In this document: positions 1 to 13,714 of the stretch, piece by piece
Position numbering within the stretch: position 1 is the stretch's first letter
How the letters are laid out: the number at the start of each line of letters is the position of its first letter
Origin: Labyrinthula sp. Ha
Taxonomy: Eukaryota; Sar; Bigyra; Labyrinthulida; Labyrinthulaceae
Assembly: GCA_015227615.1 (NCBI GenBank)
Contig: JAALGZ010000044.1
Location: forward strand, 186,001 to 250,000
DNA length: 64,000 nucleotides
Direction of reading: 5' to 3'
Notes under the pieces: generated by a model
Told to the model about the DNA's origin: nothing
The model's database searches: none
What the model saw: only the letters and a program-made list of their open reading frames with translations
Position numbers and translations under genes: made by a program

Positions 1-3000
1 GGCTCTTCATTTTAAACTCCTCTCTGTGAAAGAAAAGTTTATTTAGCTAAGAAACTAGAGGAAACTGTACGGTCTTAATATTTTCAAGAAAAAACTATTT
101 ATTTATTTTATTTTCATTATTTATTCTTTTTTTCCTCCCTTTCATGTACAATAATTAAAGTTTTTTTAGTAATACCGCCAGCAAATGATAGTTCCAATTT
201 CTTTCCTACCTCTCACTATATCCGTAACCTAAAAAATACAATTATGAAGAAGATAGGATAGTTGCTTTAGCATTTCATAAATTTTCAGGGTTTGAAAGGA
301 TATATAATGTATAGTTTTTAGAAATATGCAAGAAGGATCGATGAATAAAATCCTAGAAACTCGTGTCAAAAGAACAAGTAGATTTTCAAAATTCACACAA
401 GCAATGTTATTAGACAATAATCTATTTGCAATTTTAAAATTGTATCCCCAGTATATTTTAGGCAATTTAATCAAAAAAAATCTTGTATGGATAATAAGCT
501 TTACTTGTTGCCAAATCCAATGAATTTAATTTAAGGCACCAATGCCTTAACTTCTCTTTCAGAAGAAGCACACATTTCACCAATTGGCTGAATTTGTATG
601 TATATATGATTTTGGATAGCGATTATTAACTTAAAACGAAAAAAATCCATTCTCTATTAAATCTTCCGAGAATTTCTGTAACATTTCGAAAAGTAATATT
701 TTCTTCCTTGCGTTGTACAGACCACTAAGCCCGGTTTAAGTATTTTCTGCTTTAACTTGTTCTTTATAGAAGTAGTAACTAAGACCTATGGTAATCAGTC
801 TTAAAATGTATATTTAAAATTCTCCTGTCAGCCACTTTATTGAACTATGCAAGGTGGAATTTTAAAGAGCCTTGTATTTCAGTTGGGAAGATGTCTGTGT
901 ACTGGTAGATTACAGTCATGGTTTAATGTTATTGACATTAGAATGATGTAGTACCAAGGCATCTTAATCAATGCTCAAAATTATCTTCCAATATTCTAGA
1001 TGACAAAATTATTAAAGTGAAATGTGAACAATCCTTTGCTTAAGCTGTAGCTTACGTACAGAGGGAGCTTGTATACCTTGGAATTACTGAATGGTGGTAA
1101 TTTTATGGGTAATAACTTTGAACTAGTATCCATATAGACACTTTGTGTAACTGCGTTATTGAAATATTCCAAATATTATACTATGGAAGGTAAATAGAGC
1201 TTATTTTGAGCTACTACCAAATCTAAGGACCAACACCTTAATGTCATTTGCTGCACGCTTTATTTAAGACAAAGTCATAACCTCAAGCCTTGCCTAAGTC
1301 TTAAAAGGTTGCCTCAATTCTGTATGTTACTTCTTTTTATTAAATATCAAGTGGGTTCAGGTGTGAAAATCGACCACAAACCTAATTATTCACAGAATGT
1401 TTATCCTTTAGCTATATTCCAATGTAGTGGAATCTCTATAGACAAGATTGTGAAATACAACTAATACAGCTCAGTTCTATTAAACCAAAGGCAATGGTAT
1501 CCTGAAAACTTTTCCTTTTGTCTTTTATTGTCTTTTTATTTATTTGAGAATGTAAGGTGGCGTTTCAATTTTTGCGCTCATAGAGCTTTAAAAACAGATA
1601 ATACAAGTCAACATATATCGGTCACACGAATGGAATACGGGTGTTCCGGACACTACGCCACGACAATAACATAGTATACTCAAATACGGCTCTAGAAAAA
1701 AATAGCGAGGGATTGAGCCACATGGTAAGAATGCTAAGAATAGGCATTTTTGTAAGTTAATACTTATTCTTGGTAGAGACAATTTGTAAACTCTTCACTA
1801 AGCATTACCTCTGGGGCAACTAAATCCTCTATTTAAGCTATTGGTTCTTTGCCCTTTCGATGAATGATCTTTGCTAAAGGTAAATTATCGTATCTGTAGA
1901 TTATATGTATCTAGTCCGCTGAAAACGTTTAAAGCTTTGTCAGGGGTATTTCCTCCATGTCTCTGAGTCCTACGATTTTGGATGCATTCTAGTGTTGCAT
2001 AGCATTTGATTCTTATATGTTCCTATCGTGATACAGTTTCTCATGGAGAAGGAGGAATAATTTACCATCAGTATCCAATGGCTCCTGGGACTGAGCAGCG
2101 AACCATATGGACTAAGAAAATATGAGGCTATTCAACTTTAGATTAACATTAACCTCAGGTGATAAATCAAGAGTATTTTCTATATGTGTGTTTCTAGTTC
2201 TTAGGAACTTGAAAAGAAGGGTAAAAAAGTCGAGCAGAAGTAGTCCGGCAATATATCTAGAAAATTTCTTCTCTAAATATTGTGCATAATGTACATGTAG
2301 AATTGGGCTTACTAAGTTCAATTCATTTGTGATAAAGTTTCATGCAGAGATCCGGTATTCTAATTTATATTATTTGGGATTCTCCAGATCGGTTGCTGGG
2401 TCCGACGTATATGTTTTGCCCTTACTGCCAGTAGCTTTGATGCCAATAATATACATGGAAGCGCACAGTGCGTTATTTGGGAGGTCGGTCTATCAATCGT
2501 TTAGTGTCAATATTAGGGTATAATCATTTTGCTGTGCCACACCTAAGCTTTGAGAAAAAAATAATTATTTGATTTGATTTTGTATCAAATTTTTTTAAGA
2601 AGATAGAAGAAAATGATTGCACTTTGCATAAGGTATCTATTAACTTAGCATAAAACATTTCTATCATATACAGATTAACAAAACTTTACATGAGATAATG
2701 ATAATATAGGTTCTTAATTTTGAATAATAAGTGTTACGTCTAGTTGTCAAAAAAAATAGCTTCTAACTCTAAATGGAGTTTATCATTGTTTATAGTCGGT
2801 GTATGCTTAATTGCTCAAATGATTCATCTCATCATATTTACCAAAATAGGTTGAGTTTCAACAACCATGACCTTAAAATTAAGATCAAAAACATTTGCAC
2901 CTGCAAATCATTTCATAATGAAACAACTCTGTGGTACCAGTCGCGGACCCTAACTACTGGGAAGCGATTGCTTCTGTACAACCTGGTATGACTCTACTCA

Positions 3001-4463
3001 AAGTAGTTGACTCCCTCTAGAAATATCAAAATACAAAATATAAGTTTCTTTATTTATTTTCTTATACACTGAGGAGCCAACATGCTAATTCTATGAGGTA
3101 CTATTAGCGCTACTTCAAACAGAAAGCCACTATGATATAATAAACAACTCTTTTTTTGTGGACAAGTTTTTCTCTTAGACTAAATTGTTAGGCATCTCTT
3201 TATTATATCAACTCGTTCAAAAATTATTTTCGTACCAACTAAGGTTAGCTTTACCAAGAAAAGAATTAACCTGCAGACAATATTATTGTAAAAGAGAGCT
3301 CATTGGGTGTATTTACAATCATTTCGATAGGTGAAAAAAGAGGAATACATAAAGGAGTAAAGTTTATCACAACATAACATTCGTATGAGTTCGCCTATTA
3401 CTTACCTTGCTGGTTCTTGTGTTCCAACCAAGGGCTTGTATATATGTCTTTAGCTTGTCATTAAGCTATTTTAAAGTTGCTCAGTTTTCTCCATAACTTT
3501 TGGTGTTTTCAGTTCCTCACACCATAGCCATATAGCTTGTTGATCAAGTTTATTTGGATTCTTCATGAGTCTTGCTTTAGAAATAATCTTTGGTAGGCCA
3601 AGCTAAATAATTTACGGTAAGAGATTGGTGGACTTAGTAAGACTCTGTTGAGTAAAAGCCAATTCCTAATAAAAAGGTAGTTACATGAGTCTCAGTCAGC
3701 CCGTTGTTCATCACTCATTAGAACAAAACTACTGAGAAAAGATGTTAAGTCATCTTAAAAATCAATGATGTAAATCAAATGCCACTGTTCAAGATGCTCC
3801 CAATTTTTCATGTAGTGCAATTAAACTTCAGGCCGAAGTTCCTTCATACCTGGAAAAACTTTTATTTAATGCCACGGTATACAACTACACTTACTGCTAA
3901 TAATTGAATACTACACACTTAGACAAACTCTCATTAAAGCTTAAAAATTAAAATAAGCATTAAAGAAAATTAAAAAAGAATCTCATGAGTACAAGTAGTG
4001 TAGAATATATTTTCATGATATAAACAATTTTTTTTTCTTGTGAAAATATAATTCTTAGTTTCTATTATTCCTATTTCTTAGATATATCTTAGTATTCGAT
4101 ATCTCTTATCTATTTCCGATCCTATTTGTTTCAGAAATCTCGGCGAAATTTCTTCTGATGACTCGCTTCTTCCTATCTTATATTTACTGCTTTTCACTGT
4201 GTTTATATATGGGGAAACTAAGCTAAGTTTTAATATCGAATCGAACTAATAAAACTTCGATTGATTATAGTATATATTTTATATATAAAATAACATATTC
4301 AATACGATTTATCGATTATTATTTTTTTGGGTTCTTCTCATTAAAAGGCAAAAGCAGAGCCATTATTTTATCCTTAAAAAGCACAATTACAAAACGAAAA
4401 TTCCCACCAGCGATTTCACCCTAAGTAACCGTTAAAACAAAACCAAATCAACAAAAAAAGAAA
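1..4463. other. Gene-free stretch upstream of isocitrate lyase
   Basis: I see no convincing gene here. Open frames are short (under 85 codons), overlap on opposite strands and show no family motif. The last 200 bases are AT-rich, with TATA-like runs around 4270-4290 and an A-rich leader carrying repeated CAAA words just before the isocitrate lyase start, which is the likely promoter and 5' leader of that gene. Confidence 0.6.
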
Positions 4464-6077
4464 ATGAGTTTCGCAAAACAAGATTATGAAAAACGAGTAT
4501 CAGACACTACAGAATGGATGGCTCAGCCTAGGTTTGCGCATACAGTTAGAAGACACACAGCAGAACAAGTAGTTTCTTTGCAAGGTTCTGGATTACAGAA
4601 TGAATATTTAAATCAAGGTACCTTCAGTGATAAAATGAGCATGAAGTTATGGAACTTGGTTACTTCAAGATTCAAAGAAGGCGGTTTCACAAAGACATTT
4701 GGAGCTTTAGATCCTGTACAAGTTGCTCAGATGTCAAAATACTTGGAGTGTATTTATATCTCCGGGTGGCAGTCAAGTTCTACTGCAAGTACTACAAATG
4801 AACCAGGACCAGATTTTGCAGACTACCCAGCAAATACGGTACCAAATAAAGTGGACCAACTCTTTAGAGCTCAGTGTTTCCACGACCGTCGTCAGTATTT
4901 GCAACAAATAAAAGGACAGCAGGATTCTCCTGTTGTGGACTTTTTACGCCCAATTATTGCGGACGGAGATACTGGGTTTGGCGGGATTACGTCGGTTATG
5001 AAACTTACGAAGCTTATGATTGAGGCAGGAGCAGCTGCTATGCACATTGAGGATCAAAAAGGAGGTGCAAAGAAGTGTGGACACATGGGTGGTAAAGTTT
5101 TAGTATCTGTTGGAGAACACTTGAATAGACTTTCTGCAGCTAGATTGCAAGCTGATGTAATGCATTCTCGTTTGGTGCTTATTGCAAGAACTGATGCGGA
5201 TGGAGCTTCATTTTTAGAAACTAATATTGACACCAGAGATCATCCTTTCATTGCAGGATGTACAAATGAGAAGTTGTCCTTTCTTGCAAAACATCTAAGA
5301 GATGGAGGAGATGAAAAGGAATGGGTGGAGCAAGCAGATCTAAAATCCTACCCGGATACTATCTGTGATGCTATGAGAGCCAAAGGAGTTGCAGAAAGCG
5401 AGGTGCAGGATTTTAGACACAAAGCTCTTCATTTATCCCACACCAACTGCAGGAGGCTTGCAACTAAGCTTGGATATGGAGAGGTGTTTTGGTGTATGGA
5501 AAGACCAAGATCCGCAGAAGGTTTTTATAGAATTGTGGCTGGAGTAGAATACTCTGCAGCAAGAGCTAAACATTTCGCTGAATTAGCTGATCTTGTATGG
5601 ATGGAAACAGCTAAACCGGAACTAGCCCAGGCAAAGGAGTTTAGTCAGTTAGTACATGGACCAGAAGGTGCATATCTGGGTAAACCGGTCCCACATTTGA
5701 TGCTTGCCTATAATTTGTCCCCATCGTTCAACTGGGATCAAGGTGGACTCTTTAATGGAGATGAGGAAATTATGGCTTTCCAGGGTCAGTTAGGTAAACT
5801 GGGTTTTGTTTGGCAGTTCATCACTCTTGGAGGTTTCCATGCAAACTCTCTTGCGGTTGATAGGTTGGCTCGTGCTTATGCTTCTGAGAAAGGAGTTTAT
5901 GCTTATGTTGAGGGGGTTCAAAGAAAAGAAAGAAACGAAAATGTTGAGACATTGACCCATCAAAAATGGTCTGGAGCTCAATACTCGGACACTCTGCTCA
6001 GCATTGCCTCAGGTGGAGAGGCAAGTACTTCCAGTTTGAAGGGTGCAACAGAAGACCAGTTCAAGGCTAAACTCTAA
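4464..6077 (+). CDS. Isocitrate lyase, peroxisomal (glyoxylate cycle)
   Basis: Cleaves isocitrate to glyoxylate and succinate, the first step that bypasses CO2 loss in the TCA cycle and lets cells make sugar from acetate or fatty acids. The 537-residue protein has the GWQ segment (101-103), the metal-binding IADGDTGFGG loop (165-174), the catalytic signature KKCGH (203-207) with the active cysteine at 205, and the SPSFNW substrate loop in the last third. Length matches the fungal/protist class with the middle insertion. It ends in AKL, a canonical PTS1 peroxisomal signal, so a peroxisomal or glyoxysomal site is inferred. Single exon. The ATG follows an A-rich CAAA leader and is the first in frame. 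Its base composition is less AT-rich than the genes at 46-54 kb, suggesting stronger codon selection and high expression. PEP carboxykinase, the gluconeogenic partner, lies at the far right end of the window. Confidence 0.97.
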   Translation: MSFAKQDYEKRVSDTTEWMAQPRFAHTVRRHTAEQVVSLQGSGLQNEYLNQGTFSDKMSMKLWNLVTSRFKEGGFTKTFGALDPVQVAQMSKYLECIYISGWQSSSTASTTNEPGPDFADYPANTVPNKVDQLFRAQCFHDRRQYLQQIKGQQDSPVVDFLRPIIADGDTGFGGITSVMKLTKLMIEAGAAAMHIEDQKGGAKKCGHMGGKVLVSVGEHLNRLSAARLQADVMHSRLVLIARTDADGASFLETNIDTRDHPFIAGCTNEKLSFLAKHLRDGGDEKEWVEQADLKSYPDTICDAMRAKGVAESEVQDFRHKALHLSHTNCRRLATKLGYGEVFWCMERPRSAEGFYRIVAGVEYSAARAKHFAELADLVWMETAKPELAQAKEFSQLVHGPEGAYLGKPVPHLMLAYNLSPSFNWDQGGLFNGDEEIMAFQGQLGKLGFVWQFITLGGFHANSLAVDRLARAYASEKGVYAYVEGVQRKERNENVETLTHQKWSGAQYSDTLLSIASGGEASTSSLKGATEDQFKAKL

Positions 6078-9000
6078 GTATTTATTTGGCATAGTTGCTG
6101 TTAAACTGTATGAATATAGTGCTGTCCAATTGCTATTAATCACATAATGATAGTTACTTTGCGCTATCTGCATGATCACGTTATGCTTTTTCCTTAAATG
6201 TCACTGCTACTCAGTTCCTTAAAAGAATGAATGGAGAAAACGAACATCGAAATAATTTCCAGACCTTTGCAAGCAGTACTAATAGGCATGATTCTTCTAA
6301 ATAAGCTCAAAGATTTTAGTCTCTGAAAACCTTTCTTTCCTCATAATAAGTATATTTTGTACCTTGAGTACCAGTTTTCAAACACCTACAACTTTTGTCC
6401 TGAATCATTTGCTTGAATTGAACAGTGTTCCATTGTTTCTTGTTAATCTTAATAGCTTGTAACATAAGAGTATGCTAACTCTCTTAATAAACCCGTCTAT
6501 TTAGTTGGAGTCTTTCAAATATCTTCTCACATGCGGAATGTAACTTGAAGTAAGAAATTCTCAATATAAAATTCTACCCCTTCTAGTACATTGTACCTCG
6601 TGAATAAATCTATTATAGCTACATAGTTCATATATTGAATTCAGAGTGAACCTTAAACTATATCTTAATAATTATTGAATTTTGCTGTAATATTCAAAAC
6701 CTGATTCTTTTTATTTTAAGAAATATTTCTTATATATATTTTCTAAAACATATGCTATTTCTTGTAATCCAGCCAGATTAGCTGGTACTTAGTAGGACAA
6801 ACTTAAAAAATGCAAAAGGTGTTCTGTAAACATAATGTGAATTTGGAAGCAAATTCTTACTAAACAAAGCATGAGTCTTTTAAAAATCCTATATCTTTTG
6901 AATTTGTTTGGTTAAGGTCTGTGGTTGTTTTAGATGGTCGATTATTTTTGCAATGGACTCTAATAAAAAAAACACAACACCTCAGATTAAACGGGCGTAT
7001 TGATTTCATACTAAGAGCTGTAAAATTTTGCTCTTACTCTGAGTCAAATGAAGCATCATATTTCAAATTATGTACCTTTCCTACGAAGCATTTTATAGTT
7101 AAATGAATAAGAATGGCCGTTTTGTGTTGCAGTGATGTTTTCTTATGACTAAATGGATGCTAGATATTTTGACGGCAGGTTTTCTGGGAAAACTTCGATT
7201 ATTATTACTTGAACCCTTGCTCTATAAAAAAGCTTTCGTGAAGTTATGGTTTTTCATTGCTAAATGGTGTCGGTCATGCAGTGGCCTTGGAATCTGTTTT
7301 CTAGTCACAGGAAACTATTTTAAGAGAATTCTCTCAAGGAAAACTTCACTCTACTTTTCCATTCAACCTAAGAAATAGGCAAAGTAGCAGACCATAAAAG
7401 CTAATTGACATAGATGTTAGTCAAACTTAAACCTGGTAAAACCTCGAAATTTATTCGGGTTATTATATGCGTGAACATGATCTTTTTATCAGCTAGTGTC
7501 TAGCTCATGAAGATTATGGCTTTGTAAATTAGTTAGATCCTTCTTTAGAAGAAATAGGAAATGAGCCTGCAGCTCTTCTAAAATATTTAGAGTTTCGTAT
7601 AGCTAAGATTTTGTCTCTAGGTACTTGCTTTCCTCGGTCCACACAGGCTGTAAAACTTCTTATTTGCCTTTGGCTGAATGCGCTTAGTAGGCTTACTAAT
7701 GAAGTTTAGTGTATTACCGGAATAGCTTAGGTTTAAATAAATTTCCTTCATAACTCTATGGTTTTAACTTCATTACAAATTACGATGTTAATGTTTCTTT
7801 ATATGCGTAGCTCGCACGTAGATTGAGATTGTCTAATAGAGAACCCTATATTGAGAGTTTCATAGAATATGTACATTTATGTTGTTGAATGAGGTAACGA
7901 TGTCTTATATAATTGCCCCGAATATTCGTGGGGGTTAACTACTTGAACAACTATTTATATCCCATGGCTAAAGAATAATATATCTACAGGGTGCTACAGT
8001 AGCCTCTCCTGCATCTTGTTGTTGAATTAACGAGTAGTAAAAGTAGCTCCTACGTAAATAACTATATCGGGTTTGTGACCTGATTCCACTAATATCCGTT
8101 AAAGGGAAAGCTTTGTTTCATGTAGATGTTGAAATAGAACGCAATGCCTTACCATGAAGGGGCAATTCTTGTTTCCTCTGTGACAATTAAGAATTGTTTG
8201 ATCCACACAGGTCAGCAATCTTAAAATAATTAAACTGGCAACCATAAGAATATAAACTTTGCTTAGCTTCTCTGCAATAGTAGCAAATTCTTTAATTTGA
8301 TTTAATGCCTTAATACATTTTTTTCTTACTAGATCAATTTTTCCTATCTGTTTTATCAACTTAGAAACTTTGTCTTGTTGTGTTTAGGGACTCCGTTTCA
8401 GAAATAAATATCTGCACCCAAATGATATAATCAACAATTTTAAGTGCTGATGATTCATACGGAATTTGATATTTCTTAAATTATGTTTTAGTTTTCTTAA
8501 TATATCATAATACCTCGAAATATATTTGATCCAAATGGCTAAGCGCCAAAAGGCCCAGATAATTTTAAAACCACGTTACGCTGTATGGAAACTATGACAA
8601 ATGGCCAACATGGTCCAGTAAAATTTCAGGAATTGGTAGGATCATGAATATGTTTCCAGATAATGGGTGCTCTCCCAATGTTTTTGCTGAAACAAAGGTT
8701 TGGAGAAGGCCCCCCTGCCACGCCTTCGACAGTAGGCTTCTGTTGCGATATTATTCAACTAGTATATGTACATTAATTTTAGTTGCTCAGTAGATGAAAT
8801 TATACCCGAAATAAAATGTGATTAAAAAGCTCAATCTCATGTGATATAGGATAGAAACAATGTGACCATGGAATATCAGAAAAGGGTATAAAAACTAAAG
8901 AATTATACGAAAGTCAAAGTATCATAATATAATAAAATGAGGACCATAGAAACAAAACGACAAATGGTACCAATTATAGTATAAGAACTCACTCAATGTA

Positions 9001-9142
9001 ATCATTGAAAACCTCATTATCATTGAAACTTTATTAAATAGCCTTAAATTCGTTCGATTGCTCATTATAATATCAAATTGTAAACTTTCTTTCTCTCCTA
9101 AATAACTTTACAGATCAATAGTGCATTACCATAAAGAATAAA
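6078..9142. other. Gene-free intergenic stretch
   Basis: No gene is supported. Several open frames of 60-86 codons occur on both strands but lack motifs, codon bias or a plausible leader. The right end carries AT-rich sequence that presumably includes the promoter of the nucleotidyltransferase gene. Confidence 0.6.
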
Positions 9143-11478
9143 ATGTACAACAAACAAAACGAAAACTTTCTTGATAGTTTTATCTTCCACACCGGTGATC
9201 AATCTCTCTACTCACAACCTCAGAATGATCATCCTCAACCAAGTCAAAAAAGTATAGAAAGAAAAATGCGAAAGCTTCTCCTTTTTGGACACACCCATTC
9301 TGGACCGAGGAAACGAAGTAAATATTTATTTGATCAAGTCATATTCTCCTAGAAAAAAAGAAAAGGCAACAAAATAAAAAACATAGTCAAAAGAATAACC
9401 CTCAACCTAAAGGTCGATATACATCCTCAGGTCTCTTTATCCCGTACAATAAACCCAAATCTCCACGTTCTCAACTTTCCAAATCACCTAAACTAGATTC
9501 CAGAAAACAATATTATCCACTTTTTACACCTAATTATTCAGATTTTATATCTTATGAAACAAAAAATTCATCTAAAATACAATTTAAACAACATCAACCT
9601 TCTAAATTACCTTTAAATAACGCAGAAACAACAGCTTCAAGACTTGCTGAAAATTTGTTTTCTGAAAACAAGAATTTTCCAACAATACCGTTAATAAAAA
9701 ATTTAAAACGGTCAAATACTGCACCAAATTTTTCTGCACAACCAAAAACTAACTTAAATTCACTTTTGGCTGATTTGGTCAGTTTTTTACCTGATCCAGA
9801 ATTACTGACATTAAGAAGTTCTTTACAGTTGGATTTATGTCAAAAATTAAAGAAGTTGGGAATTTATTCACAAAATTATACTAAGAAGGAAGTTGTTGAA
9901 GATTATTCAATTGTTTGTGTTTATAGTTTTAAAGGTTGTAATCATGTATGTCAAAAGTCAAAACTTGAAGAACATTTGAAAAATTGTGAATTTATGCCAA
10001 GAGATTTAGTTTTGGAAACTGAATATAATCCACTTGAATATATTTTAAGCTGTCCATATAAAATAAGTGGATGTACATACAGCTGTAAAAGAAAAGATTT
10101 AACAAAACATTTAAATATTTGTTCATTTAGACTTGATTTAGAGGATGATAAGTTAAATTATTTGAATATAGAACAAGTTCAATATCAATTGATAGTATGT
10201 CCAAATGCAATTATGGGATGTGAAAAAATAATAAAAAGAAATGATGTTGAAAAACATTTAGAAACATGTTCTTTTGGTGTAAGAAAATTAGAAGAAAATT
10301 CAAGGAAAGAAAGAATTAAAAATAAAGAAGAAGTTGTTTCTTTAGCTGAAAAAGAAAGAGATAGAAGAATAAAATTAGGAAAGTTAAAAAGTTTTGATAA
10401 AAATATGATTCATATTTTAAACTCAATACGTGCAACTAAAAAATTAAATAAAGATAAAGAGGATTCAAAAGTAGATCAAATTGTAAAAGCAGCTGAGATT
10501 GAGTTGCTCACTAAAAACTTGTCTTCATTAGCCTTAAAAAAACAAAAGGCAAAACCATTTAAAACACTGTTTGAAGAAACTTGGACTAATTTTATTAAAG
10601 AACAAGAAAATAAAACAAAAAGTAATTTAAACTGTATTAAGAATTTTATTCAAGAGTTATTGACTATTATTGGTGAACCTACAGCTCAAATAAAGATTTA
10701 TGGTTCTTATGCTTATGGTATAGTTTTAGCAGATTTTTCAGATGTGGATTTGATTTATTTTGGGAGGAGAAGCTATAAAGAATTATTTCATATTTTACAA
10801 ATAAAACAAGAAGCTTTAAAAATCACAAAACTAGAATTTATTTCTTCTGCATCATTTCCAGTTTTGAAGTTCAAATTTGACAATCTATGTGTTGACTTAA
10901 CTGTAAATACACAAAAACATCACGGATTAGAAGTAAAACAGTTTCTGAAAGAAGCAACAAAAGATTATAAAACACGATTATTAATACTTTTTATAAAACT
11001 TCTATTGGCTAAGAATGATCTACACTTACCTTATTCTGGTGGACTTTCTTCTTTTGGTTTAATTTTAATGTCGATAGCTTCAATTGGAAAAACTAAAGTA
11101 ACAAGTAGTTTTGAACCTAGTCTTCTTGGACTTATTAAAGAGTTTCTATTACTCTTTGGAAGTAATTTTGATTCTTTAGATGAAGCAGTTCTCTTTGAAC
11201 AGATAACTTTTCAAAAAAATAAAGTTGTCAGGTTGGTTTATGTTGGATATAGAAAAGGGATTTTTCCAGAAGATCATTTGGTTTTGGTTGATCCTACAAA
11301 TAGAACAAATAATGTTGGTAAGTCTTGTTTTCAATTTCCAAGAATTCAAACGTTGTTTATGCAAACTTTGGAACATTTAGAACACCTTGAGTTCTCAAAA
11401 AGTAATAATGTTATTGGTATTAGGTTATTACAACAGTTATTTGGGAAGACTACTGATTATGTTTATAAAGTTGATTGA
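9143..11478 (+). CDS. TRF4/Cid1-type nucleotidyltransferase with three TRAF-like zinc fingers
   Basis: Two exons (9143-9317 and 9353-11478) joined by a 35-nt GT..AG intron restore one frame of 766 residues. After a basic, low-complexity N-terminus come three CxxxxxGC..H..C zinc fingers of TRAF/Sina type at about 247-271, 292-316 and 341-366. A charged linker leads to a polymerase-beta-like nucleotidyltransferase core: the GS motif (509-510) in GSYAYGIVL, catalytic aspartates DVD (522 and 524), and a third Asp in CVDLTV (573). The PAP-associated helix has SGGLSSF (620-626), typical of the non-canonical poly(A) polymerases TRF4/PAPD5. These add A or U tails to RNA, often for nuclear surveillance. 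The catalytic triad is complete, so activity is expected. The fingers would supply RNA or protein contacts; this fusion is unusual in my knowledge. The first exon is needed because the downstream frame has no upstream ATG before a stop. Confidence 0.88.
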
Positions 11479-13714
11479 CTTTGAAATTACGTTCATAATG
11501 TAGGAGCTTTCTCTATGTGTAGAGAATGTTTGAATGCTCTACTATTTTTGTTTTGTTGAGACTTTTAAACCTTGTGTAGGTTGCTTTTTTTTCTTACTTT
11601 AAGATCTCTTTCAGTGATTCTTAAAGCTTTGAAGTGAATGCACTATATATGCTGACATATAACTTTATTAAATGATGTCGTAAATGAGAGTTTATGTATG
11701 AAATGTGGGTTGCACTCAAACCTACAAAAGAATAAACTAAACTTTGGTTCCATTCGTTACGTTACTTAATATATATTCAAAGTAAAACAGACTGAGGAAG
11801 ATATGACATTGAAAAGATGTAAACGGGAAATATAGCCTCTACTTAGTCGCTAATGTGGTGTGAAGTCTTTTCAAATTTAATTTGAAAAGGATCAGTTTTC
11901 TGTCTGTACAATGTCCAAGTTATTAAATGAATTGTAATTAGAGGAAAAGCTTCATGCCGCAGTCCAAAGTTCCTTGGTAATGACCTAAAGCAGTTTTCCC
12001 AAAAACACTTCACAATGGTCCTGCTGGAATGTTATGAACAAATGCAGAGTACTGCATGTTCTTCAACAAGAGGAATGATTTTAATCTCTCTCTTGCTCTT
12101 AAAAGGAGAGAACCCAAAGGAGATGAAAAATATCAGAAAATGCGGAAATCAGTTTGACTGGCAATAGAAAATCAGTACTTAGGTGGATTCAACTTTCATC
12201 ATTATCTCGCTTTGGTTACAAATTCTGGAAAGGCTTCATTTTGATGAGAGACAATAAACATATTTTAGAAATAACATTCTGAACTACACGAAGGAATCAT
12301 CGATTAATTGAAGAAATTGAGACATTATAAGAACAAGGATGCGAGAAGAAAAAAAATAGCTAAACTAGCCTATACACTAATAACGGTGAATAAGTCGTAA
12401 GTATTGAGTTTGATTAAATTTATCAAGAATTATTTGATAATTGCTTTGATTCTGCTTATCAATAAGAGAATTGGGAGTTTAACTCATGCCATATTATTCT
12501 GCCTTTATTCGGATTATAAGTTGCTTATTATCACAAAATAGGGTCACATGACCAAAACACGTTTTCATCTTCGCATTATAGGGAAACCTACATAAAATGG
12601 TCACATGCCCCAGGAATGTCCGATAATAGGAAACAGCTGGACAACATGGCTCATATTTTGAAGGTTTTCACAGGATGCAAAATTGAGTTTTCTTTACAAG
12701 TTGCCCTAATTCGCTGTTGATAATCGATTGACTATCAATAATATCTTAAAAAAGTTTTTGCAATATTACTGATTATCAACAAGAGACATTTGGGCAAGAA
12801 ACTAGTTAAAAAATATTAATAAATCATATCTGACCCCAAAAGACAAGTCCTCATTATAGACTCAGTCAGGGTTTAGGGGATGTTAGCTAATGGCTGAGTG
12901 AGTCTGAGTTAGTTTTCAGGAACCTTAAGTCCAGAATGAGTACTTCACTAAATTCTTGGTGTCAGAATGGTTGAGGAACTCATAGACAAATGGGTCAACT
13001 AATTGTTTCAGGCATTACCCATTAATTATGTTTCTTTCGAGATATATCTCAGTATTAACCTTGCTTTCAATTGACACATGACCCATATCCGGAATATTAT
13101 CCTGTAGCTACCTTGTTTTAGTAACATTTTTGTAAGAATTTAAGACCAAGTAAGACTGGAATCCAAATTAGTAAAAGTTCTTAATCCAAAGATCTTAAAT
13201 GCTATTCAGAGTGTTCTGCAGGTTTTTAGAGGATCCTGGAAAAGGTCTTCCCTAAGGAACTCTAATTTAACCCATGTTATTTGATGGTCTGATGAACTTT
13301 AAAAATCGATATTACCTAGTCCGAGATTGAGCATTTACCTTTCTCGAATGAATTCTTTTTTTACAGTTTGCAGCCCTAAGAATTTCTAATGTAGAAAGTC
13401 AGCCCATCCTATCGGCTCTGTTGCCAATTAATATCTCCATAGCGCCCGCGAATAACCGGGAGAGGAGACTAGATAGCTGCTACCTTTGACCTTTCCATAT
13501 GATTTGTATGGTGCTAGCTTTAATTTAATTCATAGTCACACATGTGGCGGGAGTACCAGGAAACTTCATGCTATTACAATAAGCATGAGAATAGTGGTTC
13601 CTTGGCATGAAAAGAATTGGTGAGCTCTAGATTTCAGTATGAACATTGAATAAGCAGATTGCTTCGAGTTTCTACTTAATAGATTACTTCAGTACTTCTT
13701 TTGAATATGATATC
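11479..13714. other. Intergenic stretch between convergent genes
   Basis: No gene is supported in this 2.2 kb. There is no open frame of note and no clear repeat. It separates the 3' ends of the nucleotidyltransferase and IFT38 genes, unlike the other convergent pairs in the window, which are packed to within a few bases. Confidence 0.55.
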
